Source: UBA7445 sp042096455 (lineage in GTDB: Bacteria; Verrucomicrobiota; Verrucomicrobiia; Opitutales; Coraliomargaritaceae). From it: DNA of 23,618 nt. The notes under the pieces are model-generated. The model saw only the letters and a program-made list of their open reading frames with translations. It was not told the DNA's origin and did no database searches. Each line of letters begins with the position of its first letter. Position 1 is the first letter of the stretch. A program made the position numbers and the translations under genes. Where the stretch lies: contig JBELLU010000029.1 in assembly GCA_042096455.1 (NCBI GenBank), forward strand, positions 1 to 23,618. The letters are read 5' to 3'. Positions 13,406-21,725 of the stretch are shown here, in pieces.

Positions 13406-15487
13406 ATGTTTTACCGTATTCCTGCAACTCTATTTCTGCTCCTCCTTTCCTTAGGTGCCACTGGTATTAGGAGTGCCGTGGCGGACTCGCCTGTTGCGGC
13501 GGACTTGATTTCGGAGACGTCGGCCGTCGCCGGGGGGGATCGCTTTTACGTGGGGGTACGCTTTGAAATCGACCCTCATTGGCACATTTACTGGAAGAAT
13601 CCCGGCAGCAGTGGCTATGGAATTGCGGTGGATTGGGATTTGCCCGCGGGCGTCAGGGCGGGGGCTTTGGAGTGGCCGGTTCCGGAACGTTTCGAGTTCG
13701 ATGGATTTATCAACTACGGTTACAGCGGTAGGGTTACCCTCCTGGTGCCGATCGAGGTCGATGCTTCGCTATCCGGCGAACTGGATCTAAAGGCGACGGT
13801 TTCCTGGTTGGCCTGTGAGAACGCTTGTATTCCCGGCAGCGCGGAGCTTCAACTCCGTTTGCCCCGGTCCGACGCGAGTGAGCCCGACCCTGCGCAAGAA
13901 GCGGTCTTTGAGGATGCCCGGGCGGCACTGCCGGAAGTCTGGCGCGGCGGTCCTTTGGTTTATGAAGTAGGCGAGGGCGGGATTCGTATTCAGATTCCCG
14001 ATACAGAAATTAAGGAGGCATATTTTTACGCGGAGGCATTCGGCTGGGTGGACGCGGACGCGGCGCAGGTGCTCACCCAGGAAAGCGGCATGGGTGTACT
14101 GACGGTTCCCGTTCTGGAAGGGGAGTTGCCGCCACTGCTGGCAGGGGTGCTTGAGTTGGATGGGCAGGCATGGGAAGTGGAGCTAGCGTCCGCCGTAGCG
14201 GCTCCGGAGATGCAGGTTTATGCAAGCGGCTGGGAGGGCAAGTTGTTGCAGTGGGGTCTAGGCGGTTGGCTGCTGCTCGCGTTTCTCGGGGGGGTGATCC
14301 TGAATATCATGCCCTGCGTGTTGCCGGTGCTTTCGCTGAAGGTGTTCTCTTTGCTCAAGCACGCCGGGCAAACCCGCGGGCAGGCGTTCGCCTATGGCCT
14401 GGCGTACACGCTGGGGGTAGTGCTCAGTTTCGTTGTTCTGGCGGCGGCGCTCTTTGCTCTGCGCGGCTTGGGTGAGCGGATCGGCTGGGGCTTCCAGTTA
14501 CAGAATCCCGCCTTTGTGGTGACGCTTACCCTGCTGCTTTTTGTCTTCGCCTTGAACTTGATTGGCGTCTTTGAAATGGGGGTAGGCTTGGTGGGTGCCG
14601 ATTCCAAAGTGGCGCGCCGCAAGGATTTGCTGGGTTCCTTTGGCACCGGCATCCTGGCTGCAGTGGTGGGGGCGCCCTGCGTGGGGCCCTTGTTGGGCGG
14701 GGTAAGCGGTTTGGCCCTGCAAGCGGATCCTTTGGTCGGGATTTCGGTTTTTGCGATGCTGGGATTTGGAATGGCGTTCCCCTTCCTCCTGCTCTCGATC
14801 TTTCCAAAACTGGCGGCTTATTTGCCAAAGCCTGGCGTTTGGATGGAGACATTCAAGCAAGCGATGGGTTTCGTGCTTTTTGCGGTGGTCGTATTTTTGC
14901 TTTGGGTGGTCGGTCAATCCGGCGGGGTGGAGGGCATGATGGCTTTATTGCTCGCGCTTTTGCTGGCAGCCTTGGCGGCGTGGATTTACGGTCGCTGGGC
15001 GGCAGTTTCAAAACCGTCGCAAACCCGTCGCAGGGCCTCGCTGTTGGCGCTCCTTTTGTTGGGGCTATCCCTTTGGGGCGGGGCGCGCTTCGTGGGACAG
15101 AGCTATGCCGCGAATCAGGGCGGGGTAAGCGAGCGGTCCGCCGAGGCCTTCTGGCAACCCTGGTCGAAGGAACGGGTCGCAAGTGAACTGGCTGCCGGGC
15201 GTTCGGTCTTTGTCGATTTTACCGCGAGTTGGTGCCTCACTTGTCAGGTCAACAAACGCACCACTTTGCGAACCGCAGGCATCCGCGAGCTTTTTGAAGC
15301 GCATAGCATCGTGCCCCTGGAGGCGGATTGGAGCCTCTCCGATCCTGCGATCACCGATGCCCTTGAATCCTATGGCCGCTCCGGGGTGCCGCTTTATTTA
15401 CTCCATACCCCTGACGGGAAGACCGAGATTTTGCCGCAGAATCTGACGCCTGCCATTGTGAGGCAAGCGGTCGAGTCGGCGCATTGA
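13406..15487 (+). CDS. DsbD/ScsB-like transmembrane thiol-disulfide reductase
   Basis: A 693-residue protein in three parts that should carry electrons from the cytoplasm to periplasmic thiols. Residues 1-27 are a signal peptide. Residues 28-270 form an N-terminal periplasmic domain with WLACENAC (C137 and C141), the presumed exchange pair. Residues 285-560 contain about eight membrane segments, with the paired cysteines in IMPCVLPVLSLK (C304) and GAPCVGPLL (C425). Residues 575-693 form a thioredoxin-like domain with TASWCLTC (C610 and C613). All six redox cysteines are present. The N-terminal domain resembles ScsB-type proteins more than classical E. coli DsbD alpha. The physiological partner is unknown. 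It converges on gnd with 7 bp between stops, and its ATG has no Shine-Dalgarno motif. Confidence 0.92.
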   Translation: MFYRIPATLFLLLLSLGATGIRSAVADSPVAADLISETSAVAGGDRFYVGVRFEIDPHWHIYWKNPGSSGYGIAVDWDLPAGVRAGALEWPVPERFEFDGFINYGYSGRVTLLVPIEVDASLSGELDLKATVSWLACENACIPGSAELQLRLPRSDASEPDPAQEAVFEDARAALPEVWRGGPLVYEVGEGGIRIQIPDTEIKEAYFYAEAFGWVDADAAQVLTQESGMGVLTVPVLEGELPPLLAGVLELDGQAWEVELASAVAAPEMQVYASGWEGKLLQWGLGGWLLLAFLGGVILNIMPCVLPVLSLKVFSLLKHAGQTRGQAFAYGLAYTLGVVLSFVVLAAALFALRGLGERIGWGFQLQNPAFVVTLTLLLFVFALNLIGVFEMGVGLVGADSKVARRKDLLGSFGTGILAAVVGAPCVGPLLGGVSGLALQADPLVGISVFAMLGFGMAFPFLLLSIFPKLAAYLPKPGVWMETFKQAMGFVLFAVVVFLLWVVGQSGGVEGMMALLLALLLAALAAWIYGRWAAVSKPSQTRRRASLLALLLLGLSLWGGARFVGQSYAANQGGVSERSAEAFWQPWSKERVASELAAGRSVFVDFTASWCLTCQVNKRTTLRTAGIRELFEAHSIVPLEADWSLSDPAITDALESYGRSGVPLYLLHTPDGKTEILPQNLTPAIVRQAVESAH

Positions 15488-15494
15488 TAAATTT

Positions 15495-17000
15495 CTAAGC
15501 CTCGATTTGCGGGCGATCTGCTTGCGGCCAGTCGATGTGGTAGAACTGTCCACGCGCTTGATCGACGCGCTCATAGGTATGCGCCCCAAAGTAATCGCGC
15601 TGCGCCTGTAGGAGGTTTTGCGGGAGTCGGGCGCTGCGGTAACCGTCATAATACGCGAGGGCGGAACCGAAGGTCGGGACAGAAACCCCGTGCTCGGCGG
15701 CAAGCGCGATCACGCGGCGCCAGCTCTTTTGGGCGGCGTCAATCGCTCCCTTGAAGTAAGGGTCGAGAAGGAGGTTGGCGAGTTCGGGTTCGCGGGCGAA
15801 GGCCTCGGTGATCTTTTGGAGGAAGGCGGCGCGAATGATGCACCCGCCACGGAAGATTTGGGCGATCTCGCCAAAGTTGAGGCTCCAGTTGTATTCCTTC
15901 TGGGCTTCGCGCATGAGTTGAAAGCCTTGAGCGTAGGAGCAGATCTTGGACGCGTAGAGCGCTTGACGGATCGCCTCCACCAACTCGGCCTTGTCGCCGG
16001 AGTAGGGCGCGGGCTCGGGGCCGCTAAGAATTTTGGAAGCGGCGACCCGTTCCTCTTTTACCGCGGAGAGGCAGCGCGCGAAGACCGCCTCTGCCACCGT
16101 GGGCGCGGGGGTGCCCATGTCGAGGGCGTTGACCGAAGTCCATTTTCCGGTTCCCTTTTGTCCGGCGGTGTCGAGGACGACTTCGACAAAAGCCTGCCCG
16201 GTGACGGGGTCATTTTGTTTTAAAATATCGGCGGTGATTTCAATCAGGAAGGAATCGAGTTCACCCTTGTTCCATTCCACAAAGATATCGCCCATCTCGG
16301 CGGGGCTGAGCCCGAGGACCTGTTGCATAAGGTCATATGCCTCGCAGATCATTTGCATATCGCCGTATTCGATGCCGTTGTGCACCATCTTGACGTAATG
16401 ACCCGCGCCGTCCGGGCCGATGTAGGCGGTGCAGCTGAATCCGCCTTCCACCGGTTTACCGGGGGCGGCGCCTTCCAGCGGTTTGCCGGTGTCGGGGTCA
16501 ACCTTCGCGGCGATCGCCTTCCAGATGGGCTCCAGATGTTCCCAGGCTTCGGGGCTGCCGCCGGGCATGAGTGAGGGACCGAATCGCGCCCCTTCCTCGC
16601 CGCCGGAAACCCCCGAGCCGATAAAGCGGAGACCGCGGGCGGTGAGTTCCTGCTCGCGGCGGATCGTGTCGTCCCATTTGGCATTGCCGCCGTCGATGAT
16701 GATGTCGCCCGCTTCCAACAAAGGCAGGAGCCCCTCGATCACTTTGTCGGTCGCCCAGCCCGCCTGTACGAGAATGATAATCTTGCGGGGACGTTTTAAG
16801 GAAGCGACAAAATCCTCGAGCGTCGCACAACCGACCAAGCCGCCGGGAGTGTCAGGATTCGCCGCCACAAAATCCTCCATCTTGGCGGTCGTTCGGTTAT
16901 AAACCGAAATCTTAAAGCCGTGGTCGGTAATATTGAGGGCGAGGTTCTGGCCCATTACAGCGAGGCCGATGAGGCCGATTTCGGAGTTTGCTTCAGACAT
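15495..17000 (-). CDS. gnd: 6-phosphogluconate dehydrogenase, decarboxylating
   Basis: A 501-residue enzyme of the oxidative pentose phosphate pathway that makes ribulose 5-phosphate, CO2 and NADPH. Motifs are the dinucleotide loop IGLAVMGQNLALN (11-23), SGVSGGEEGARFGPSLMPGG (129-148), K204 and HNGIEYGDM (207-215) in the active site, and RDYFGAHTYER near the C-terminus. It is of the long, dimeric type. Compared with E. coli Gnd (468 residues) there is an insert at about 167-189 that contains a near-repeat, GKPLEGAAP then GKPVEGG. In DNA this is a 27-bp tandem duplication. It follows the DUF11 gene by 49 bp on the same strand. AAAGAA lies a few bases before the ATG, a weak ribosome-binding site at best. 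Confidence 0.96.
   Translation of the reverse strand: MSEANSEIGLIGLAVMGQNLALNITDHGFKISVYNRTTAKMEDFVAANPDTPGGLVGCATLEDFVASLKRPRKIIILVQAGWATDKVIEGLLPLLEAGDIIIDGGNAKWDDTIRREQELTARGLRFIGSGVSGGEEGARFGPSLMPGGSPEAWEHLEPIWKAIAAKVDPDTGKPLEGAAPGKPVEGGFSCTAYIGPDGAGHYVKMVHNGIEYGDMQMICEAYDLMQQVLGLSPAEMGDIFVEWNKGELDSFLIEITADILKQNDPVTGQAFVEVVLDTAGQKGTGKWTSVNALDMGTPAPTVAEAVFARCLSAVKEERVAASKILSGPEPAPYSGDKAELVEAIRQALYASKICSYAQGFQLMREAQKEYNWSLNFGEIAQIFRGGCIIRAAFLQKITEAFAREPELANLLLDPYFKGAIDAAQKSWRRVIALAAEHGVSVPTFGSALAYYDGYRSARLPQNLLQAQRDYFGAHTYERVDQARGQFYHIDWPQADRPQIEA
16444..16497 (-). repeat. 27-bp in-frame tandem duplication inside gnd
   Basis: Bases 16444-16470 and 16471-16497 match at 22 of 27 positions. 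They encode the neighbouring peptides GKPLEGAAP and GKPVEGGFS. The repeat keeps the frame and sits in a loop between the nucleotide-binding domain and the active-site block, so it should be tolerated. Confidence 0.8.
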
Positions 17001-17049
17001 AATTTCTTTGAGTGGATGCGTTATCGAAAAATTCTTTAGTGGATTGGTA

Positions 17050-18609
17050 TTAATATACGTTGGTGGCTTCCTGGCTGATGACGGGTTCGTTGAGGAAATC
17101 AGCGGTAAAACTCAGGACGGCGCGACCGGGTCCGATCTGCGCTCCCTCGGCGGTCACCTGTAGGTTGATATCCTTGCCCGGTTCCAGCGTCGTGCGCGGG
17201 AAGGTCACGGTTTGTCCGTCGATCAACCCGCGGGCGTCGCCCTGCGCCAACTTGGGCCGGATCGTGTCTTTGAATTGAAGGGTCACCGCTCCGCTAACGG
17301 GTTCAAAGTCGCCTTGATTGCGAACGCGGATGGTGTAGGTGGTCGCTTCACCGACCCGGATGGGGTCCTTGCTGTCGGTGATGGAGATGGTCACCCCGGG
17401 AACGGCGAGCCATTCGGTCTGATGGCTATCGGAAGCTTCAAGGCCTTGGGCGGTAAAGAGTTTCACGGTGTTGGTGGCAACTCCGGTGCGGCTTGCCGCC
17501 ATGCGGGTCGTGATCAACTGGCTCGCTCCGGCGGGCAGGGAGGGGATGACCCATCCGATGGCGTTGTCCTTGACGCGACCGCCGCCGTTATCGGCAACGG
17601 TGGTTCCGGGGGGCAGGAGGTCGGTGATACGGACATCGCTCAAATCGGTATCGCCGCTGTTTTGAATCGCGATTTGGAAGGTTTCAGGTTTAAAGACGTA
17701 AGCCTGGGCGGGGCCGCTTTTGGAAATCCGGATCGCGGATTGGACCACCTTGACCGGAGCCGTGCCGCTGGCGGGGGCGGGGCTGCCTTGATAGCTTGCG
17801 CTGGCGGTATTGGTAAAGCTGCCTTGCTGGACTGCCCGCGCGCTGAATTCAACGGTGCGGCTGCTGTTCGGCGCGAGGTCGCCGAGGCCTTGCTCATTGG
17901 CGCCGAGCGCCTGCAAGCCCGCAGGGAAAGCATCCGTCACCGTCACATTGCGAGCGACCGCGCTGCCCTTATTGGCAACCGTCACCGACCACGCGCCGGT
18001 TTCGTTCAGTTCAATCGTGGCGGGGCCTTGCTTGGTGACTGCGAGGCGGGGTTGCCCCGTAAAGAAGGGCAGGCAGAGGCGGTTGTCCACCGAGACCGCC
18101 GAGCAAATTTTATGATCGCCCTCGCGGAGGGCTTGAACGGTGACCGCGACTTCGCGCGTCGCGCCACTATCAAGCGGGCCGAAGCTCCAGAGGTATTCGT
18201 TGTTACGGACCGTGGGGGCGGGGTCGGCGGAGACAAAGCGAATGTTGGCGGGGAGGGTCTCAGTGATGCTGAGCCCGGTGATCGCCTCTTTGACCTCGAC
18301 CTTGAGGACGTAGCGCAGGGCGTCGTTCACTTGCCCCTCCTGGACGAGGTGTTTGCGAACCGCTACCTGGCTGGAACTAAAAAGGACTTCGTTTGCCTCG
18401 GGCGCAGGGTCAAGGGCATCCGCGAGGTCGGGGGCGGGTTCGGCCTCCGGCGCGGGCGGGAGGTAACTGAAGTCTTCCGGTTCCGGGGCAGCCGTAACTT
18501 GAGTCGGTGCGGTTATGGTTCCCGACGGGAGGCTGGTGGTTTGGCAACCACAGAAAGTGAGGACCGCGCCAAGCAGGCTGGATGCGAAAAGAAGTTCGGT
18601 ACGTTTCAT
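17050..18609 (-). CDS. DUF11-repeat lipoprotein, OmcB-like
   Basis: A 519-residue protein from the ATG at 18609. The ATG at 18618 would add MNI, and the frame is open further upstream only as a shadow of the HAD gene. The signal peptide MKRTELLFASSLLGAVLTFC ends at FCGC, so the second Cys (after Gly) may carry lipid. A Pro/Glu/Ala-rich linker follows (about 27-65). Then come four immunoglobulin-like DUF11 repeats starting near residues 75, 185, 285 and 405, each with the pattern (A/G)V.I.K.GP...G......V.N.G......V.V.D.LP.G. Such repeats occur in surface and envelope proteins, including the chlamydial cysteine-rich OmcB. A structural envelope role is inferred. It is followed 49 bp later by gnd. 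Confidence 0.85.
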   Translation of the reverse strand: MKRTELLFASSLLGAVLTFCGCQTTSLPSGTITAPTQVTAAPEPEDFSYLPPAPEAEPAPDLADALDPAPEANEVLFSSSQVAVRKHLVQEGQVNDALRYVLKVEVKEAITGLSITETLPANIRFVSADPAPTVRNNEYLWSFGPLDSGATREVAVTVQALREGDHKICSAVSVDNRLCLPFFTGQPRLAVTKQGPATIELNETGAWSVTVANKGSAVARNVTVTDAFPAGLQALGANEQGLGDLAPNSSRTVEFSARAVQQGSFTNTASASYQGSPAPASGTAPVKVVQSAIRISKSGPAQAYVFKPETFQIAIQNSGDTDLSDVRITDLLPPGTTVADNGGGRVKDNAIGWVIPSLPAGASQLITTRMAASRTGVATNTVKLFTAQGLEASDSHQTEWLAVPGVTISITDSKDPIRVGEATTYTIRVRNQGDFEPVSGAVTLQFKDTIRPKLAQGDARGLIDGQTVTFPRTTLEPGKDINLQVTAEGAQIGPGRAVLSFTADFLNEPVISQEATNVY

Positions 18610-18673
18610 AATATTCATTTTTAACTTGGGACTGATGCTTGTAAAGCACAGGGCGTGGATGGCAGGGGAAAGT

Positions 18674-19705
18674 TTAATCGCCTCCAAAGAGATCTCCGGT
18701 CTGTTGCGCGTCTGCGGGCTGGGTTTGTGGCGCGGGTTCATCTTCTTCGTGCAAATGGCGCGGGGCGTTGCGCACGTTTTCTGAGAGCGCCTGCTCGCCA
18801 TCCGCGACGATGGTGTCGCAGATCCCGCGCACATGCATGCGCAGCCATTTGGCGGTGGTGGATCCGTGGCGGTAATCGGCGGGGCCATAGGCATGGATGC
18901 GCCCCGCGTGGAGGAGGGCGTCATTCTGGGCAAACTCCGCTTCGCTTTCCGGGTTAAAGACGGCGTAGGTTTTGCCGCCCTTTCCCTTGACCACCGAGAA
19001 GACCGGCACGTCGCTCGGGCCGTCGGCGATATAAATCATGCGTTCAATCGGGACGCGGCGGGCGGCGGGCGCGATCGCGGCGTTGACGTCGATCCCCGGA
19101 TGCTTGTTCGTCCCTTTGTTGATCTCAAAGATGTAACGGGTCTTGGCGGTGTTATCGACAATCGTTCCGATCTGACTCAGCTCAAACTCCATATTGAGTG
19201 GCAATTCATCCTGCCGCGAATAATGCGGGGGCAGGGGTGCCTCAATAAATTCGCTGCCGAAAATTCCCTGCACGAGCGGCGCGATGGCGCTCCCGCGAAT
19301 CATCTCCGCCAGTCCGGTGCTGATGATGTAATGCTCGAGCTGAATGTTGTGCTTGCGGTATTCCGCTTTGTCAGAGGCGACCGTTTTAAGGCTCTCAAAA
19401 AGTTCAAGTACCCCGGGGTAAAATCCCAACTCGCCGCCGAGTTCCCGCAGGCGTTCATTCGTCAGCCCTTTCAATTCCCCGTTCTTTACGAAACTCAGCA
19501 GGTGGTTCAAATAGACCGTGTCCCCGGAAACACGGTTGCCCCGCTGGGCGTAGATCTCCGGCAATCCATTGACCTCCTTCCAGAAGGCTTCCTCGTCCAT
19601 CCCGTATGCTTTGAAAATCGGTGCCTGCATGTAGCCCGGAATCAGGGTCTTGTCGAAATCCCAAATACAGGCTACGATATTTTGACGGTGGAGCGGTTTC
19701 TTCAT
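18674..19705 (-). CDS. HAD-superfamily phosphatase, phosphoserine phosphatase-like
   Basis: A 343-residue protein of the haloacid dehalogenase superfamily. Motif I is IWDFDKTLIP, with nucleophile D16 and D18. Motif II is IISTGLA (S129, T130), motif III is probably K188 in NTAKTR, and motif IV is IYIADGPSDVPVF (225-236). The long cap between 25 and 120 is helical. The C-terminal 40 residues (HEEDEPAPQTQPADAQQTGD) are acidic and probably disordered. The substrate is unknown: it is longer than SerB and lacks an ACT domain. It lies upstream of the DUF11 gene on the same strand, with about 55-64 bp between, and diverges from prfA (57 bp between starts). No Shine-Dalgarno motif is seen. Confidence 0.87.
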   Translation of the reverse strand: MKKPLHRQNIVACIWDFDKTLIPGYMQAPIFKAYGMDEEAFWKEVNGLPEIYAQRGNRVSGDTVYLNHLLSFVKNGELKGLTNERLRELGGELGFYPGVLELFESLKTVASDKAEYRKHNIQLEHYIISTGLAEMIRGSAIAPLVQGIFGSEFIEAPLPPHYSRQDELPLNMEFELSQIGTIVDNTAKTRYIFEINKGTNKHPGIDVNAAIAPAARRVPIERMIYIADGPSDVPVFSVVKGKGGKTYAVFNPESEAEFAQNDALLHAGRIHAYGPADYRHGSTTAKWLRMHVRGICDTIVADGEQALSENVRNAPRHLHEEDEPAPQTQPADAQQTGDLFGGD

Positions 19706-19762
19706 TTTAGCGACAAAGCACTACATAGTTGTCTTTCCCTCGATTAACTGCAACGCATTTTC

Positions 19763-20857
19763 ATGACCATGCACAAGATTCCAGATATTGCGCCCTTTCG
19801 AGAGAAGCTCAGCGAGTTGGATGCCCAGATGGCGGAGCCCAATTTCTATTCCGACCAGCGCCGCGCTGCCGAGATCTCCCGGGAACACCAACGGCTCAGC
19901 AACCTCGTGGAGAAATTTGAGGCGCATCACAAAGCCGAACGCGAAATCGCGGAAAATGAAGCGATGCTCGCGGATGCATCCATTGAAGCCGAGCTTCGCG
20001 AAATGGCCGCCGAGGAAATCGAATCCCTCACGCAGCAACGGGAAGCCCTCGTGCAGGACGTCCTGCGCGCCATGATTCCGCCCGATGCCACCGACAGTCG
20101 CAACTCCGTCATGGAAATCCGCGGCGGCGCGGGCGGCGACGAGGCCAACATCTTTGCCGGCGACCTCTTCCGGATGTATTCCCGCTACGCCGAGTCGAAG
20201 GGTTGGCGCGTGGAAGTCATCAGCACCAGCCCTGCCGAGACCGGCGGCTATCGCGAAATCATTTTTAATATAACCGGAGAGGACGCCTACAAACACCTCA
20301 AATTCGAGAGCGGGGTGCATCGCGTGCAACGCGTACCGGTCACCGAAACCCAGGGCCGCATCCACACCTCCACCGCAACTGTCGCAGTGCTCCCCGAGGC
20401 GGAGGAGGTCGATATTGAAATCAACCCCAACGACCTCGAGATCTCCACGATGCGTGCCTCCGGCGCAGGGGGCCAGCACGTCAACACCACCGATTCCGCA
20501 GTCATGATGGTGCACAAGCCCACCGGAACCTCCGTTTATTGCGCCGACGAACGCTCCCAAATCAAGAACCGTGCCAAAGCCCTGGGCGTCATGCGCGCCC
20601 GCCTCCTCAAAGCCAAGGAAGACGAGGAAAACGCCAAATACGCCGCCGAGCGCAAGGGCCAGATCGGCACCGGCGACCGCTCCGAACGCATCCGCACCTA
20701 CAACTATCCCCAGGGGCGGCTCACCGACCACCGCATCGGGATGAACCTCTCGCTCCCCCCCGCGATCGACGGCGGGCTCGATGAGCTCATTGAGGGTCTC
20801 TACAACGTCGATTACGAGGCGCGCATTGCGAACCTCCTCAAGCAACAGGCGAGCTGA
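19763..20857 (+). CDS. prfA: Peptide chain release factor 1
   Basis: A 364-residue class I release factor that ends translation at UAA and UAG. The stop-codon reading motif is PVT (192-194) in HRVQRVPVTETQGRIHTS, the RF1-type PxT rather than the SPF of RF2. The GGQ that triggers peptide release is at 236-238 in SGAGGQHVN. GDRSERIRTYNYPQGRLTDHR is also typical. There is no frameshift site, which separates it further from RF2. The start ATG at 19763 gives MTMHKIPD; the next ATG, two codons later, is equally possible. No Shine-Dalgarno sequence is present. prmC follows 7 bp later, and PrmC modifies the Gln of this GGQ. Confidence 0.97.
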   Translation: MTMHKIPDIAPFREKLSELDAQMAEPNFYSDQRRAAEISREHQRLSNLVEKFEAHHKAEREIAENEAMLADASIEAELREMAAEEIESLTQQREALVQDVLRAMIPPDATDSRNSVMEIRGGAGGDEANIFAGDLFRMYSRYAESKGWRVEVISTSPAETGGYREIIFNITGEDAYKHLKFESGVHRVQRVPVTETQGRIHTSTATVAVLPEAEEVDIEINPNDLEISTMRASGAGGQHVNTTDSAVMMVHKPTGTSVYCADERSQIKNRAKALGVMRARLLKAKEDEENAKYAAERKGQIGTGDRSERIRTYNYPQGRLTDHRIGMNLSLPPAIDGGLDELIEGLYNVDYEARIANLLKQQAS

Positions 20858-20864
20858 CCCGCCC

Positions 20865-21707
20865 ATGCATACCCTCCGTGAAATTAAAGCCCGCACCGAA
20901 CCCTTCTTCGCGGATAAGGGCATTGCGAACCCCGGCCTTGAGGCCGATTTAATCCTCGCCCACGCCCTGGGTCTCAAGCGCCTCGACCTATACCTCGACC
21001 TCGACCGCCCCCTCACCGAGGCGCAACTCGAAACCCTGCGACCCCTCGTAAAACGCCGCGCCGCCCGCGAACCCCTACAATACATTCTCGGTTCCGTTGA
21101 CTTCGCGGGCATCCGCCTCGCAGTCGATGCGCGTGCCCTCATTCCCCGACCCGAAACTGAAGAACTGGCCGACCTCCTTGTGCAACGCCTGCGGGACGCG
21201 CCGCCCGCCCGCATCCTCGACCTAGGTACCGGAAGCGGCGCCCTCGCGCTCGCCCTCGCGCACGCCTTCCCGAATGCCGCCGTGACCGCTACCGATGCCA
21301 GCGCCGAAGCCCTCGACCTCGCCCGCGAAAACGCCGCCCGCAACCATCTGTCCGAACGCCTCACCTTGCTTGAGGGCTCCTGGTGGGACGCCCTTCCGGC
21401 TGAGTCGTCCTTTGATCTGATCGTTTCCAATCCCCCTTATCTAACCGAGGCGGAGCTGCAGACCGCCGCGCCGGAAGTGGCGGATCATGAACCCCGCCGC
21501 GCCCTCGTCGCAGGCAGCGATGGCTTGGATGATCTGCGGGTCATTCTCGCCGGGGCGCCACCTTTTCTCGCGGAGGGCGGCTTGTTCGCGCTCGAGACCG
21601 GCATCGCGCAGACCGCCGCGCTGGAGACGCTCGCCTCCGAAAACGGACTCCAAGGCGAAATGCTCGAAGACCTCAGTCAACGCCCCCGCTTTTTCTTTGC
21701 GACCTGA
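20865..21707 (+). CDS. prmC: Release factor glutamine N5-methyltransferase
   Basis: A 280-residue SAM-dependent enzyme that methylates the Gln of the GGQ motif in RF1 and RF2. The N-terminal helical domain (1-90) holds REPLQYILG (68-76). IPRPETEEL (93-101) leads into the Rossmann domain. The SAM loop is ILDLGTGSG (117-125), and the catalytic NPPY is at 189-192 in IVSNPPYLTEAEL. The open frame starts earlier, inside prfA. The ATG at 20865 (MHTLREIK) was chosen because it gives the family length and lies 7 bp after the prfA stop, pointing to translational coupling. It converges on purK with 18 bp between. The codons are markedly C-rich at third positions. Confidence 0.96.
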   Translation: MHTLREIKARTEPFFADKGIANPGLEADLILAHALGLKRLDLYLDLDRPLTEAQLETLRPLVKRRAAREPLQYILGSVDFAGIRLAVDARALIPRPETEELADLLVQRLRDAPPARILDLGTGSGALALALAHAFPNAAVTATDASAEALDLARENAARNHLSERLTLLEGSWWDALPAESSFDLIVSNPPYLTEAELQTAAPEVADHEPRRALVAGSDGLDDLRVILAGAPPFLAEGGLFALETGIAQTAALETLASENGLQGEMLEDLSQRPRFFFAT

Positions 21708-21725
21708 TCGGGCGCCGCGATCGCC

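Noticed and set aside
17212..18624. 470-codon plus-strand open frame opposite the DUF11 gene
   Set aside because: Glycine/arginine-rich shadow frame without motifs; the minus strand encodes clear DUF11 repeats and a signal peptide.
19721..21430. 569-codon minus-strand open frame opposite prfA-prmC
   Set aside because: It spans two well-identified genes on the other strand and has the low-complexity Arg/Ala/Gly content of an antisense frame.
21706..21722. GATCG/CGATC hairpin between prmC and purK as a bidirectional terminator
   Set aside because: Short stem with no T-run on either side.
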